A program made the translations under genes and the position numbers. 64,000 nucleotides of DNA from Chondrosia reniformis (Eukaryota; Porifera; Demospongiae; Chondrillida; Chondrillidae). Positions 21,256 to 34,100 of this stretch are shown here, piece by piece. Position 1 is the stretch's first letter; the number at the start of each line of letters is the position of its first letter. The notes under the pieces were generated by a model that had not been told where the DNA came from, ran no database searches, and saw only the letters and a list, made by a program, of their open reading frames with translations. The stretch lies in the NCBI GenBank assembly GCA_947172415.1, contig OX359192.1:5768501-5832500 (forward strand). Direction: 5' to 3'.

Positions 21256-24177
21256 ATGGCTGATACGCTATCTCCTTGGATTGACCAACACGAGTGGCGG
21301 CGCGTTTACAAAGCGGCCTACAGCGGGGAGGAAAGAGACATTAAACAAGCCTGCTCTGTTATAAAAGCGTGGAATGCTCGCTCGTCCACTGCTCTCCCTT
21401 TTCCGATAGAGTCGACACTAGATTTGCTGGAGTGTTGGTTGCTAGAAAACAATTCTAACACGCAAAACTCGGACCATGTTCAGGGACTGGCTTATGCCAT
21501 GGCTCTTATAAGGTATGTGACCAGGCATTCAAAACTAGGTCGTGTCGTACCATCATGCCTTTGTGAATAACAGTACTTACTCTCCTATTTCGTATCACAC
21601 ATTTTGTCTTAAAATCTCTGCCATGATAACTTAAAATCTTTACTGCAAAGCTAATCAGACGACACGCATTATACGTATATGAAGTACAATATACTGTGAA
21701 TGAGTACATGTATAGAGAGAAACATGTAAGCATTGTATTTTGACAGGTTTGTGAATGGTGTGAATGAGTACGGTGCCTCAATGGGGATGACTGGATCAAT
21801 ATTGGACATCTGTGGAAGGGTAAGCACATGGTAGCAAGAAGGTGACAGATAATAAGTAAAATGAATTTTTTGCACTTCCAGCTGGGTGTGCCCTCATGGT
21901 TGATAGAGGCAAGACATGCTGCCTCTCACGGTCTCATGCCTCCGCTGTCTACAGTGAGAGTGTGTATGGAGTTTGCCATGACTTGGCTGAAGGAGAAATA
22001 TTGGAGTGTTGTATCCAAGGACTTGGAGAGAAAGGAGGAAGATAGTAAGTTTAACTTTAATATTACAGGTTGCTAAACTAAAGAATCCTAGCCTATTCAA
22101 CTTCTTTATTTGCACCTATGAATCCTTCCTTGTGATAGAGTCCCTCCTTTTGACCAGAATTACCTTTATAGTTACAGTTTAGGATCTGTTGTTATTGATT
22201 CTTCAGGCAATGTTGAAGACAGAGTTGTTGTCAAGTTAATTGAGGATCACTGGAGAAATATATCTGTGAGAGGCACTTAGATTACTGTAACATTACGAGC
22301 TCTGTTTTATGAATATCCCGTTACCTCGGTTGACCCTCCTTTCTTAGATTTATGTGATATCCATTTTATGTCTTCTGTATTATGCTTAGTCCAACAAAGC
22401 CACCACATTTTCAGGAGTACACAACATGTCCAATCATATATCAAAGTACTCTGTACAGTGAGTTTTATAGTAGTTTGTATGGGTTGTTCTATTATACCAG
22501 TAACCACAGCATCACATGCCAATAACCACAGCATCACATTGATGAAAAGCTACATCACAATGGTTAATTTATGTGAAGATTTAGCTATTTAAATTAATTA
22601 ATGAATGAATTATTGTATGTGACCACATCATAATTGTATTTATGTAGACAACTGATCCATCTTATAAAGACTTCACACTTCCTTGGCATACCACCTTCAG
22701 TGGAGAAAACTTCAAAATTTGATATTAGGACTTTCCTCTCTGTGCCCTTGGAGATAGGTGAGAGCTGCAATGTTTACATCTTAATGATACTCTTCCTGCC
22801 AACAATAGCTGTACAATATCATTCATTTTATTTTGGGGTAACACTTAACCTAGAGACTACTTTGCAGGCATTGGTACGTAATGTATATGTAGTTCAAAAT
22901 ATGTACATAACCTTTTACCATTGTTTACCGTATGTACTCTTGTATTTATTAATGATTTGCAGATGAAGCTCCTAATGTCTTTAGCTTTCCTTCACTTCCA
23001 AATGGAGTATGCAACAGGTGGAAGAAATTAATTTCAGCCTGCGTGATCGCACACTATAGCTTTTTAACAAATCTTGTTTCAGCACTAATCCAAGTGGCTC
23101 ACGGCCAACCTCTGAAGGAAGTGAACATATTTGTCTATGGCAGCTGGATTGGGGCCCTTCTCAACCCTTCGGCTGGAATCCTATTGGGGAAGGCAAAGAT
23201 AAACTGGAGTGAACTTTTCCAGACAGCCATCAGTAACCCAGGCCCTCTGTTGGGTTCCATAGCGTCTACTGTAACTGATCGCATGCTGGCAGATGGATCC
23301 ATTGATAAGAGTACTCACATGAAACTCAAAGAAGCAGCTAGATTGGTCACTCTGTCTGAACGTGTCGCCTTCACGGTGCAAACCTTAGTGCAAGAGGAAA
23401 CTGCTGGTCGTTCACATTACATTTTCAGCAATGAATCAGAGTCTTATATTCAGGATTTCAAGGCTTTATTGCTGAAAGTAAAGAGACAGCATCAAAATGG
23501 ACACAATGATGAAGAGACAAATAAGAATAAGAGAATGGCTTGGTGCATTAGTAGAGGTACATACATATTTTGTATTCATCTAATTTCTGCTGTTTCACCC
23601 GTTACCCAGAGGGTGTTATATATTGTATGTTTCTCTTGTTTAGAAAATATTGATTGGAAATCTCTACCCCTTGGCGAGGCCCCAAATGGTACTAGAAGTT
23701 TAGAGCTCCCCTCTGGTCTAGACAAGACAGTCATGAGAGCAGTAGTTAGGAGGGAAAGTTAGTTTACCACATGTATACTACACACTGCTATATACACTTT
23801 GATCGTCTTTCTTATTTTGATCCCATATTAGGCGTTCATCCAGAGTCATCTTCACAACGGAGGGAACTCCATTTAGCATCTGATCTTACACCTAGGTATA
23901 TTACATTGAACGTGCTCCAGTCTCCAGCTCCAACTGAGTACTCACTACAGCTTGGGTGGTGCAAAGAGACTGCATTATATATAATCAATTTCCACTTTGA
24001 GGACAAGTGTACATGATGTCATTTAATTGTGCCTTCTTGTTTCTTATTAGAAGAATGACCACTCTCTCAAAGTACCTTGATCTGGAGGCCATTCAGGGAG
24101 AAGATCCATCCAATAATTATGCTAACCTTAGTCCACAAACAGTTGAACAAGTGAAAATTAATATTCAGCTACTCTAA
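21256..24177 (+). CDS. LAS1L: LAS1-like pre-rRNA processing protein
   Basis: LAS1 is the HEPN-family endonuclease that, with the Grc3/NOL9 kinase, cleaves ITS2 during 60S ribosome maturation. Exons 21256-21512, 21747-21819, 21882-22044 and 22207-22265 give the N-terminal domain. It includes W..EWRRVY, ALIRFVNGVNE and VPSWLIEARHAASHGLMP, where RHAASH is the R-x4-H catalytic motif of HEPN nucleases. Later exons (about 22648-22756, about 22970-23520, about 23640-23760, about 23830-23895, about 24050-24177) encode a variable C-terminal part ending at TAA 24175-24177. The joint between the 22265 donor and the 22648 acceptor does not keep the best downstream frame, so an exon or splice site is missed there. 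The start is fixed by the ATG in AAAATGG. Identity is strong for the N-terminus; the C-terminal assignment rests on collinearity. Confidence 0.8.
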
Positions 24178-25882
24178 CAGAAGCTTTGCTCTAATTTCCA
24201 GAATATTGCATGTGGAATTTCTTTTTCATTTACTGGAATGTTTTAATTTATTTTTTTTTGCAAAAACATACAACAATATTTATTAATACTAAATAGATAT
24301 CTCACACCTCTGCGACAATAATGATATTTGTTGTAAGATAAATATAGTAAAGAATACAAGTAGCCGGGGGAGACAGTAGTTCAGGCTCATGAGCTTAAAT
24401 AGCTTTGTATATTTTATGTAGACCATTGAATGGAAATACTGTACACACAATACTAATATAAGTCTTATACATTCTAAAACTCATAAGATGGTTCATTTAC
24501 AGTACATATTTAGCTGTATACTTTTAAGTATATATAGACTCAAATCAACTAAGGTGTATCAAACTTGATCAAAAGTTATGAATAAACATGATGCCTTGTA
24601 AAGTGTACAGTATCTCTGATGTTTGGCTCAGGATGTAAATGGTGAAGAGTAAGGCAAGTCCAAATACACAGTCTGAATCTCTTTGAATATAACAGGGTGA
24701 CCATGAGGTGTGTTATAAAGTATTAATCTTCCTTTACAGAGTTATGGTATCCTTAATTTGACTTGTTGCCATGGAACTGGTTGCTATGGAAACTCTTTAT
24801 TAATTTTGTTGGAGAGGAAACTGGGCTGTGGAAAGAGAAAACAAAATGGACATTTTACAAATATATTACTACATAAGGCTTTGAAGACAAACATCAAAAG
24901 CAATTAATAATCAATAATTTAGCTATTTGCTAAAGACTTGGATAAATCATATAAAACAGGTCATTTCACAGAAAGGCCTATAGGCTTAATGTGCACATCA
25001 AATAAGAACATAAACAATTTCCGCATGCAGAGATGGCAAAGTGGTCAGGAGACAGTGTACAAGTATAAAAGGCAAATTGAACAATTGGCCACGGCTATAC
25101 CAGACACAAATCTATGTACTGATTGTCAGAATTGATAAATACTTAAATTTGTCATCCAACTTTAGATAATCCTTCAAACACTCTATAACTGGCTATATAC
25201 AGTACTATAAACTCTAGGATAAATATTGTAATTGCACAGGGGTAACATAAAAAATGCACTCTTTTACCAGCATGTCATAGGACAGTTACTGAGTTGCTTT
25301 GAACTAGACCTGCCATTGTTCTTTGTTATTCCCCATAACTGTTCATAACAATAATCTGGACTAGAACATTCTAACTAAGTTCTCTAAGTAATAGTCAATC
25401 ACAAATAATCTGAAATGATTATCACACAATGAATACAAACTGACATGCCCTACTTTAAACTAAAAGCTACCAGGCCCCAGGGCTTTATTTTAAACTAAAA
25501 TTGGAACAAATATCACTATGAACCCCAGGCAGCTAGTTACACTTCAACAGGAACAGCCAGATACCTCATATAGAGACACTTTAAACTAATTGCTGACCTA
25601 TTAAATGGCTTGTACATGGTCAAGGAGCTCTCCAGCTGAGCACTGCCACATTTCTGGTTTGGTTGGAGAACATCAACTGAGAGCTATGGACTAAAGCCAA
25701 ACTGTATGAAAAACAAGTTTGGGATTCCTTTGGTTAACCTAACACCTTCCTTCATCACTTTAAGACACAAAAACTTAAAAACTATAGCTAGAACTCAGAG
25801 TAGTATGAAATTGGGAATACATATGCTGCTATTATGATTGCCTGGACTGATATAGACAACTATAAGAACAATTCTTATCTTT
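24178..25882. other. Gene-poor AT-rich stretch
   Basis: I found no frame of recognisable family. On the minus strand, reverse AATAAA near 24290 could end a transcript coming from the right (see the candidate exons at 25883-26470). Short open frames are at the level expected by chance in DNA this AT-rich. Confidence 0.4.
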
Positions 25883-26470
25883 CTAGGCAGACTTGAGGAA
25901 AACATGCCTGACATTTAAGAACAAAAAGTTCATACAACCAACCAAGTACAAATTACCATGGCTACATCTAAATAACAAGATTGCCATAACAACAGCTGCA
26001 ATCCAGGCAATCAATTTAGGCTGCAACTGAACATTAACTTAGCTGGTAGTACTTACAATTTCCTAATTAAAGTACAAATGAACTTTATTAAGAGCATGTA
26101 TGATTCCAATGTAACTATGAAGTTGTCTACAGTGCATATTAAATAAGAACATGCATGATTCCTAACTAAGTACCAAAACCTCACAGAGCTGTGCATGTAG
26201 CATCTCCTATCATCTTGTCTATCAATTTTGTCACTTTCTTTGTCAAACTTGTCATCCGTGATAATGTCCACTACATTCTGATAAGTCCTATGAGTTCATA
26301 AAGGAGTAACAACAAAGTTATAAATAACTAGACAAGACAAACAAGTACATACAAAGCTGCTAGAATGTGGTACATACCTTAAAGTGAACAAGAATGGAAC
26401 CAAATAACTAAAAGAAAACGTTTTAATAAAGTTTCATCTTTGATAGCTAACAACTTTACTTAACTGCCAT
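25883..26470 (-). CDS. Candidate small membrane-protein gene (weak)
   Basis: Four possible minus-strand exons keep phase: 26470-26465 (MA, in AAAATGGCA, donor GTTAAG), 26407-26378 (LFGSILVHFK), 26277-26185 (acidic, including DKFDKESDKIDRQDDRR) and 26020-25883 (a hydrophobic helix LIAWIAAVVMAILLF). The product would be about 88 residues. Acceptors and donors are acceptable at most sites. I recognise no family. Random AT-rich DNA often yields hydrophobic frames, so this is only a lead. Confidence 0.25.
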
Positions 26471-28010
26471 TTTAAAAACCAGCCAACCAAATTACATATT
26501 TACATCCAATCCAGTAGTCCATTCATTTTATATTTCTCTTTTCTTTCTTCTCTTAGATTGTGGTGTCAATTTACACTAGATCATTCAAGCTTGCAATGCC
26601 CAATAAAGAATAATTAAGTTGTATAAGAATTGAAACTGCATGTGTGCTTTATGATTAATGTCAAACTAGATTTACATTTAATAGTTTGTACATGTAGATT
26701 TAGCTAAGATGTACATGTATGCTTCTGCCATGCAAGTGTTCTTTAAGCATATGGTCGTCAGATTTATATTGCTCAGTTATAAGTCTAATTGACTACTAAT
26801 CAGTAGTTTGGTTGAAAAGGATAACAGAGTCCTAAGATCATGCTTACGTACATACAATTGTACAGCTATACATGTACGTACTTTATACATATATACTGAG
26901 TTGATAAGTGATCTGAGCTTGAGACCTCAGGAGGCTAAGACAAGAGTGATATCAAACACAGACAAAATGTCAGTGTCACACTGAGGTCCAACTAACCCGC
27001 CAAATTTTTGTATAAAAGCTCAAGCAATAATAATCTTGCTTAAAGGGATTGTATAGTCATAGCCAAATAGCAAGGCAAACTGATCTATAAGATAAAGAGA
27101 ACCTGTTAAGCATGTACTACACACCTCCCCTAACTGAAGTACAGTAGCTGGGAGTTACTAGTTACTAGGGACTGGTAGACATGCTAAATCTGGTGATCCC
27201 ATTGAATAGATGTAACCCACAGTTGTTATACTCATTGTAAATTTCATGCAAATTTTCCCTTGATCCAACACTTTCTTTCACTATCTTTTCCCACCTGAAT
27301 GGATTAAGCCAATAACTTAATAATAATTGCACTCTGTCCTCCTTGTTTCTTAATTGGACATGTTGCTAGGTAACTGATATTTGACTTCCGTGACAAGTCT
27401 ATAGATGAATATACAGCAAATCAAGTATAGGCTGCACAATAAGACATATACTTGTCTAATTAAAATTTAATGTTAGTTTGTATAAACGTTAAGTACAAAT
27501 TACATTTTGAACAGTCTCACAAGTAAAATATGAGGTAAAGATCCATGCTGATTAATAGATGCTAATCATAATATTATAGACTTCATTTAAAGTAGCTATA
27601 TAGTTTGTATGATTCTCTAAACAAGATGATCTACCAATGAGTACGTATAGTTTAGGCATGGACAACGCCAAAGTTAGCTAGGCAATTTTGCAATTGAGCA
27701 ACGGCCATCTTGGATTCACAAATCGATTGAGCAATAGTATGACTACAAATAATCCTTGTGACGCGTGTTGTGCATGCCTATTGATATGTCGATTCATGTG
27801 CTTGCAAGAGAGCTTGTGAAATAAAATGCTAAAATAATCAGAGGTTTATTAAGATACTGATAGCTTGTTTATTAATTAAGCACTTCTATTCATGGGGTCA
27901 CTGTACATTTTATGATTTGCTTCGCTGGATAGCCATGATTGATTTCTAGTCGAAACTCAATAACAATAACAACTTGCTGAATAGGCCGGGTTATGTTCTG
28001 CATGTTGTCT
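26471..28010. other. Gene-poor stretch with a possible minus-strand initiator word
   Basis: No supported gene. Near 27707, reading left, the word AAGATGGCCG resembles the YY1-type initiator at several genes in the window. The frame that starts there stops after 18 codons. A plus-strand fragment near 26555 has a good acceptor, then 18 codons, a stop and AATAAA, but no upstream partner was found. Confidence 0.35.
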
Positions 28011-28925
28011 ATTGTTCTTGAACATGACCTCGAAAACAATAAGCAACATTTTGGTTTCTACGATTTTCCACCAAGTTCACGATGTTTCCCGCCGACAATT
28101 TCTTATAAATAGGCAAGGAAATTTTCAGTCTTTGGCCTCCGGGCTATCAACTCTGGAGGTCTACTTTGGTGTGGATCGATGCGAAAACCGTGGTAGGAGC
28201 ACGACCATGGTACCATGCAACAAAGGGTCATCGGTGTTCGTATAGTGGGGTGGTCTCTCTACCTATGGGTTAGTGCCTGGAGATGTATCTCACTATTAAT
28301 CCTGCTTGTGTGTTAAATTGGCACTTGCGGATTCTTGCTATACGACCCGTACCTGGAGGAGCGTGGGTCCAGTGCCACTACGTAGTCGGTCAGGAACCCC
28401 TGTTGTAGGCTGCAGCTTCAGGTTGGTTTGGAAGGCATTTGCATTTTAATTTGTATTCAGTTTTCGTATCCATGCATCAATGCAGTATTTCATTGTATAT
28501 CATGTATTCTCAATTCTTTTCTTATAGTTCATTGAACTGATGGGTCCCTACTCTAAAGCGCCTGGCCGATCCCAATGAGCTAAAGTCTGTGTACAGTGCT
28601 CTCAAGCTGCGTTGTGTGCACATGATGATTCTCATTGGTGGGAGTTTGTGGTCCGCCAGGGTCGGGCTTGTTCTGTCCGTAGCGTGAGGCAGTGCAGGAC
28701 TAGTAACTGGTCACAGGTCGGTCAGGTACGCCGGACCGTTCCCGAGCAGCTTCTCTTACGACGCAAGTAGTGGAAGTGTCAAACAGAGTTGAGAAACCGG
28801 AGGCCATTTGGGGCACGAAGTACTTCTACCTCCTCGTGGTGTGCCCTGGGATCGCCTTTACACTCAGTAAAGTGATGCGAAACGAAGTACTGCAGCACCG
28901 TTCCAGTAACACTCATGCAGAAGAA
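28011..28925. other. GC-rich island with broken reading frames
   Basis: Two blocks (about 28060-28440 and about 28550-28920) are clearly richer in G+C and CpG than the flanks. Between them, a pyrimidine-rich acceptor ends at TATAG near 28526, and a possible donor follows GCTTCAG near 28421. Frames such as SHWWEFVVRQGRACSV are open for 40-50 codons but hit stops, and I recognise no family. It could be a decayed gene copy, a spliced noncoding RNA or an inserted fragment. Confidence 0.35.
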
Positions 28926-29239
28926 ACATGTTTGAGAACTACATTTTTTGAACATTTTTTAATTTAAAACCATGTACATGTATATTTCAGAATTGTCAAA
29001 CAAAAATGATCATTGTGCAGTGGTTATATACAATCCCAATTGTCGATAATGATTAATTCATAAAGAATATATAAGATACATATTAAATTATAATCCGGGT
29101 CATTGCAAATGTATACATATTTAGTATACTCTTGTAAATTATTGCATAACAAGTCAAAGGCTTGGCCATGTACAGTATGTCCCTTAGATTGTGGCAACGT
29201 TGCAGGACACAGACATGTATCATAAAGGTCATCGTGTTG

Positions 29240-29361
29240 TAAGTAAAGAGGAATTAAGAAAGTAAAGCGAAAAAGAAAAAAAAGGGGAAATGGAGGAAAG
29301 TAGAAAAAGAAAAATTTAAAGCAAGTAAACTAAAAAGAAAAAAAGGAAAAAGGAATATATC
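29240..29361 (+). repeat. Purine (A/G) tract
   Basis: About 120 bp are almost entirely A and G (AAAGAAAAA-type runs). The tract leads straight into the hairpin at 29362-29397. Confidence 0.8.
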
Positions 29362-29397
29362 ATATCTGGGACACATCCCTTGCTGTGTCCCAGATAT
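29362..29397. repeat. Perfect 14-bp inverted repeat with 8-nt loop
   Basis: ATATCTGGGACACA (29362-29375) is followed by loop TCCCTTGC and its exact reverse complement (29384-29397). The stem is too short for a microRNA precursor. No gene is near. Confidence 0.9.
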
Positions 29398-29880
29398 ATG
29401 TGAGAGTTTCAGTATACATCATGATTTTTTTCAGCATAAAATATATGTTTAAAGATAGGGCAAACATCATTAAAATTCAAACATAGCCTTTATACTATTG
29501 GAGTGATATTACACCAAAGGTGACAATGGTTTAAATCTTATTGGCTGGGGACTGAAATTCAATTCTATTGAAAGTGTCAAACAGTGCAGTGATCACCTCC
29601 CAGACATCCAAGATGAAAACTTTATCAGAGAATCCCTTACCATCATAATATCACTGAGTGTGTGTCATAGCCTTTATATGGCATTTTGCAACTAACTCTC
29701 TAGCTTCCTCATTTTGATTTGTTTTTGTAATATATTTGTATAACCAGTAATATGTATGCATTAGTAAACATGAAAAAAGGGATATGTGAAAATCCAATAT
29801 ACCTTCATATAAACACCTATCATAGTACGTATAGTAGTTTCAACTGTAAATAAATAAGATCTATAGACTAATGAATCCTG
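29398..29880. other. Intergenic, nothing recognised
   Basis: AT-rich DNA between the hairpin and the 3' end of MRPS15. No frame, RNA gene or repeat recognised. Confidence 0.4.
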
Positions 29881-30966
29881 CTAAAGTAAGGATTTTAAAA
29901 TCTTCTTTCTTCTCTTTCTTTTCTTAACTTTTGGTTCTGGCCTGGGAGTATCCATTTTCTTTCTTGCTCTGAACCATGCTGGGTTCTTTTGGCTCTCCTT
30001 ACGGTTTGGAGGGTACCTGGATGGTACCTTTAATGGCTTTAATTTGAGCGTATGTAAAGTCTCAAAATATTTGGCAAAATCCTTCCGTCTAAGATATTTT
30101 AATAGCTTTATCCTTTTACACAATACAATCTGCAAACTCCTCAATGCATGCTTATCTTTTTTATTTCTTCTGAGATGATCAATCAGAGAGTTGATGGTTA
30201 CTGTCACAGAAGCAACTACATATAAAAGGGAAGGAGAGAGATGTGCAGTAAAAATGTACAATTAAAAAGTTGCATAAACTCACTTTGCATAGGCATGTAT
30301 CCTGTGTCTCCAGGGAAACGTTCAAACTGCTGCATAGTCTGTTCCCGCTCATATTTCCTTAGTTGTTGCTGAAATACATACATATATTGACCATGAATAA
30401 TCTAATGCACCATTTTCCTACATGCTATGCCTACTCTGTAATAAATAGGCCTAAACCTGGTGAGAGGATACAGGAGTATTCTCCTCCTTCTTTTGCTCCA
30501 TGGGGCCAGACAGCTGTTTCCACCCTTCATATTGGGAATCTAATGAATACATCACACAGTACAAAACTATTCACTGACAAACAAACCTTGTTTGCATACT
30601 TAATGTTGTAAATCTCCTTAAAGTCATCTTTAAATCTAAAGAGCGACAATATCAATCAAATATGGAATACAAGTTACTGGCACACATAAACCTCACTCTG
30701 AGTTTTGCAATAATCGACCGTATTCAGGCATGTATTTCGTTTCGGCATTCTCTGAATTAAGTCGAATGATTATGGCTACCACTCGATTAAGGGTTCTCCC
30801 TACAGTACAACAGACATCCAGTTAGGAATCTGTAAAGTACACTGGTAAAGAATAAAGATATAATCAAACCATTTCCTAATAATCCAGTCTTGATAAGGGA
30901 TGCAGGCTTAGCGATAGAAGGAATATTCCGGCTGAACAACCTAAACAGCTGACTAGCGGCGGCCAT
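29881..30966 (-). CDS. MRPS15: Mitochondrial ribosomal protein S15
   Basis: Five exons (30966-30870, 30799-30697, 30635-30600, 30357-30284, 30215-29881) keep phase and give 214 residues. The N-terminus MAAASQLFRLFSRNIPS is rich in Arg, Ser and Ala and free of acids, as in a mitochondrial presequence. The S15 domain lies in the last exon: INSLIDHLRRNKKDKHALRS, CKRIKLLKYLRRKDF, then a basic tail (KVKKRKRRKK), as in animal MRPS15. The protein belongs to the small mitoribosomal subunit near 12S rRNA. The acceptor of exon 4 (CTAAG) was chosen over a nearby CAG because only it keeps the frame open. Start codon context is GAAAATGGCCGCC. Confidence 0.88.
30401..30456 (-). repeat. Dispersed ~55-bp repeat, copy B
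   Basis: Inverse orientation: TGTAGGAAAATGGTGCATTAG in the reverse complement, in MRPS15 intron 3 between exons 3 and 4. It is more diverged than copies C-E. Confidence 0.45.
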
Positions 30967-31162
30967 TTTCAAATTTTGTTCTATATTACGCAATATCTGA
31001 GTTTTCGATCATTTCAGGTCGATTTTGCACTACCTCTAGCTGTACATCTACTCTTGTAAGGTTCACTTTAATATACCATATTTTAATTTTCCAAAGATAG
31101 CGTCAGTCACAATCGCACACATTTAGAAACAAATAATTCAAATGCTCTAATTCCTTTTAAAA
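30967..31162 (-). promoter_or_regulatory. MRPS15 upstream region
   Basis: 196 bp separate the MRPS15 start from the COG5 stop on the same strand. The region is AT-rich. The only clear signal is the ATGGCCGCC word at the start codon itself, of the YY1-like initiator type. Confidence 0.35.
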
Positions 31163-34100
31163 TCAACTGGTTAACTTTCTAAGGCAGAATTTGTTAAAAT
31201 TTAAATAAAGGGAATCTGATTTCGCCAATTGCTCAAGAGAGGGCCTACAGTTTTGAGAGTGAGATAGAATAGTAAAAGTATGAAATATGGGATGCTGTTT
31301 AATAAGGTGCATTTGCCTTACTTGAGGACCACTAGTCTCTCCTGTTCACTCTCATGTTTGTCCAACCAAGTAGAAAATTCCTCAATACTCCATTCATGAA
31401 TCTACACATACATACATATTGTAACACTGACAGACATATGGATATATAGGGGCTTGCTCAAGGAAACTCACTTGCAAAGGTGATTTGACCTTTTGAGGTG
31501 GGGTTCTGGATATAAACTGAAGAATTATGTAACTCAGGGGGAAATACCCCAAGAGCCCATTCTTTTCCTCCTTTGTGATGTCATTTGTAGACAGAAATAG
31601 TAGCTGCCTGTAGAACCCATTCATAAGCACTATATTAACCTTTCACTCATCCACTTTGCTCACACAAGCACAGAAACATGCATACAAATACACACACTAC
31701 CAAACTCACCTCATACCATGTAACAGTTCTGAAAACTTTCCCAAATTACTGATTCTGCTACACAATGGCGCCAGAGCAAATTCAAACTATATAGAATTAC
31801 AAAACTATCAAATACTTCAAAAGCTACAGAAGACCTAGTTCACTCACTTGTGCTATATCAGCTGTGACCCTGAGTCGACCTGATTCACTAAGTGGTCTGA
31901 TGAGGCAGACATGCCTGACAAACAGGTCTACCAACCTGCCGGCCACCTTTACTAAACTACACATGCAAAGGATCAGATCACTACCGAAGCCTACTGAATA
32001 AAATACTAACTAACTGGGGCTTAGCATCCGACATAAACTTGAATTTGCTCAGAAATTCTGTACTAATTCTGTTGATGAATGACTGTGTAACAGAAATACA
32101 TGCTAATTGCTTAAATTGCATTGAGACAAACAAAAACTACACTTTTATACTCCAACAACCTTAATTTCCCTGATATAGCTGGAACACTGAGCTTCAGGCA
32201 TTCCTACATCACTGAGATATACACAAAACAGATCCTTTACAGTTGGCAAAGAGATCCACAAAGGAATATGGCGTACCTTGCAAAGTCCTCTTCATGCATT
32301 CGTATAATCATGACTTCAAGAATCTTCCTAAATTCTACTAAAAGGTTACACAGAAATCGTTCTCTCTGTTCTACCACTCCCTTTAGCAAGACAACAGCAT
32401 TCACAATAATCACTTATAATACATGGAACTACTATTGGAGCTAACTTTAGCAGAGTCTGAAAGGATCTGGTGAACTGATTGGCTAAGTGAGAGCCTCTGG
32501 AGGACTTCCTGTGTACAGGAACTCACACGTAAATCACATGCACATATACAGGAAGTCACTATAAACCACTTGCACCTATGGTAACTCTTATACTCAGAAA
32601 TACAGGTACACACAAACTGCTACTTCTCTAAACATTGCAGATTTCAACATGTGTAACTATGGTAATTACAGCCTGTCCATTTATATGTGTGTACCTCATT
32701 CAATTGAGCCACTAAATAATGAAGAGAGTTTGATATATGAATATTCTTTATTTGTAGTTCATTAGGTTGAGCTGAGAGCTGTAGGGAGTTCTGGCCCAAC
32801 ATCATCTACATTAACCAAAGAGTGTCACATGACCTTCACATGACCTTCACGTGACCTTTCATGGGTCTGCAATTTTCTTAGCCTACCATTTGCTCTGTCT
32901 TGATAAGAAACATTTTGATGCTTTTCTCAACATTCTTACCAATCAGTAAAGATAACTGCTCGCTTGTTGCAGAAACAGCTAATTCACTAATGAAGTAAGA
33001 CGTGGATGAATACCATTAAGTACCAAACCAATTTTACTCACTATGCAATAGCCTTTACTAGAGATCCGACCTCTCCACTAGTGGGCGGACCACGTGATGA
33101 TGAGGAGAACATCTGATTAATTGTGTCAAACAACTTTGAAAGGGACTTGGAAAGATAAGCTTTTTCAAATTGTGAAAAAGCCTTCAACAGTACCAATTCC
33201 CTATAAATGGAAACTAGTAAAGCATAAAATGGAGGCACAATTAAGACTAACTTTTGAGTTCTTTGATCTTGGTGCATGGTATTCTGTCTGGAGGGGTCCT
33301 TCTTCTGTTGCTCAAGGCGATCTAGAAGCCGTACAAACAACACAACCAGCCGGGGGTAGTCACTTTCAAATGTTTGGCTCAGAAAAGGAGAAGCTGGAAA
33401 AAGAATTGATGTACATATACATGAATAGTCATAGTGATAATCAAACCACAAGTAATTAGTTAGTGGGAAAACTGGAAAGAGAATCAGTGGGAATCAATTG
33501 CAGGATAAGCTAAAATATAAAAATAAAGAAGTCACATCTTAATAATATTGCACCATTAAAATATAATTTCCAATACAACTTCAAAAGGTGAACCATTAGA
33601 GAAAAGTAACAGACATAAATAATACTATAATTAAGTCTTTAAGAATATCAACATATGATATATGTACAGTACCTCTTGCAGCCGTTGTGAATTCTAAAGC
33701 TAGATTGTCTGTTGTAACATTCCAAAATGACAGTAAGGACTTGTGTGCATCGCTCTACAGTAAAACAGGATTAGGTGACACACACAATATTCACACAGCA
33801 ACCACAATATATACTTACATCTCTTATCTTATCAAAAAGGGATTCCCCCGAAGTTGGGTCCTTCTTCCTTTCTAGTACAACTTGAAATTGTTGTACCTTC
33901 ACAAAAATGTGTTCAATGCTATCAGCCAGTTTCTCCAAGCGGGTCCAGAGAGTGGCTCTCCACGAGGAACTGCTCCCCATAACTGGCATGGTAGCAGCTC
34001 GACCAGGAATGGATGAACCTGGTGCGGAATGAACAAGGTTGACATCAAATGGCAACTTTACTGCTGCATATTAACTAACTATGCTGTTCTCTGGGTTCCA

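Noticed and set aside
26550-26612. Plus-strand terminal exon with good acceptor, stop and AATAAA
   Set aside because: Eighteen codons with no upstream partner exon; likely chance in AT-rich DNA.
29384-29397. Hairpin at 29362-29397 as a microRNA precursor
   Set aside because: A 14-bp stem is too short and there is no flanking pairing.
31898-31922. CTGATGA followed by GGCA-GACA-TGCC, hammerhead-like
   Set aside because: No GAAA box, and it is COG5 coding sequence on the other strand (LFVRHVCLIRPL).
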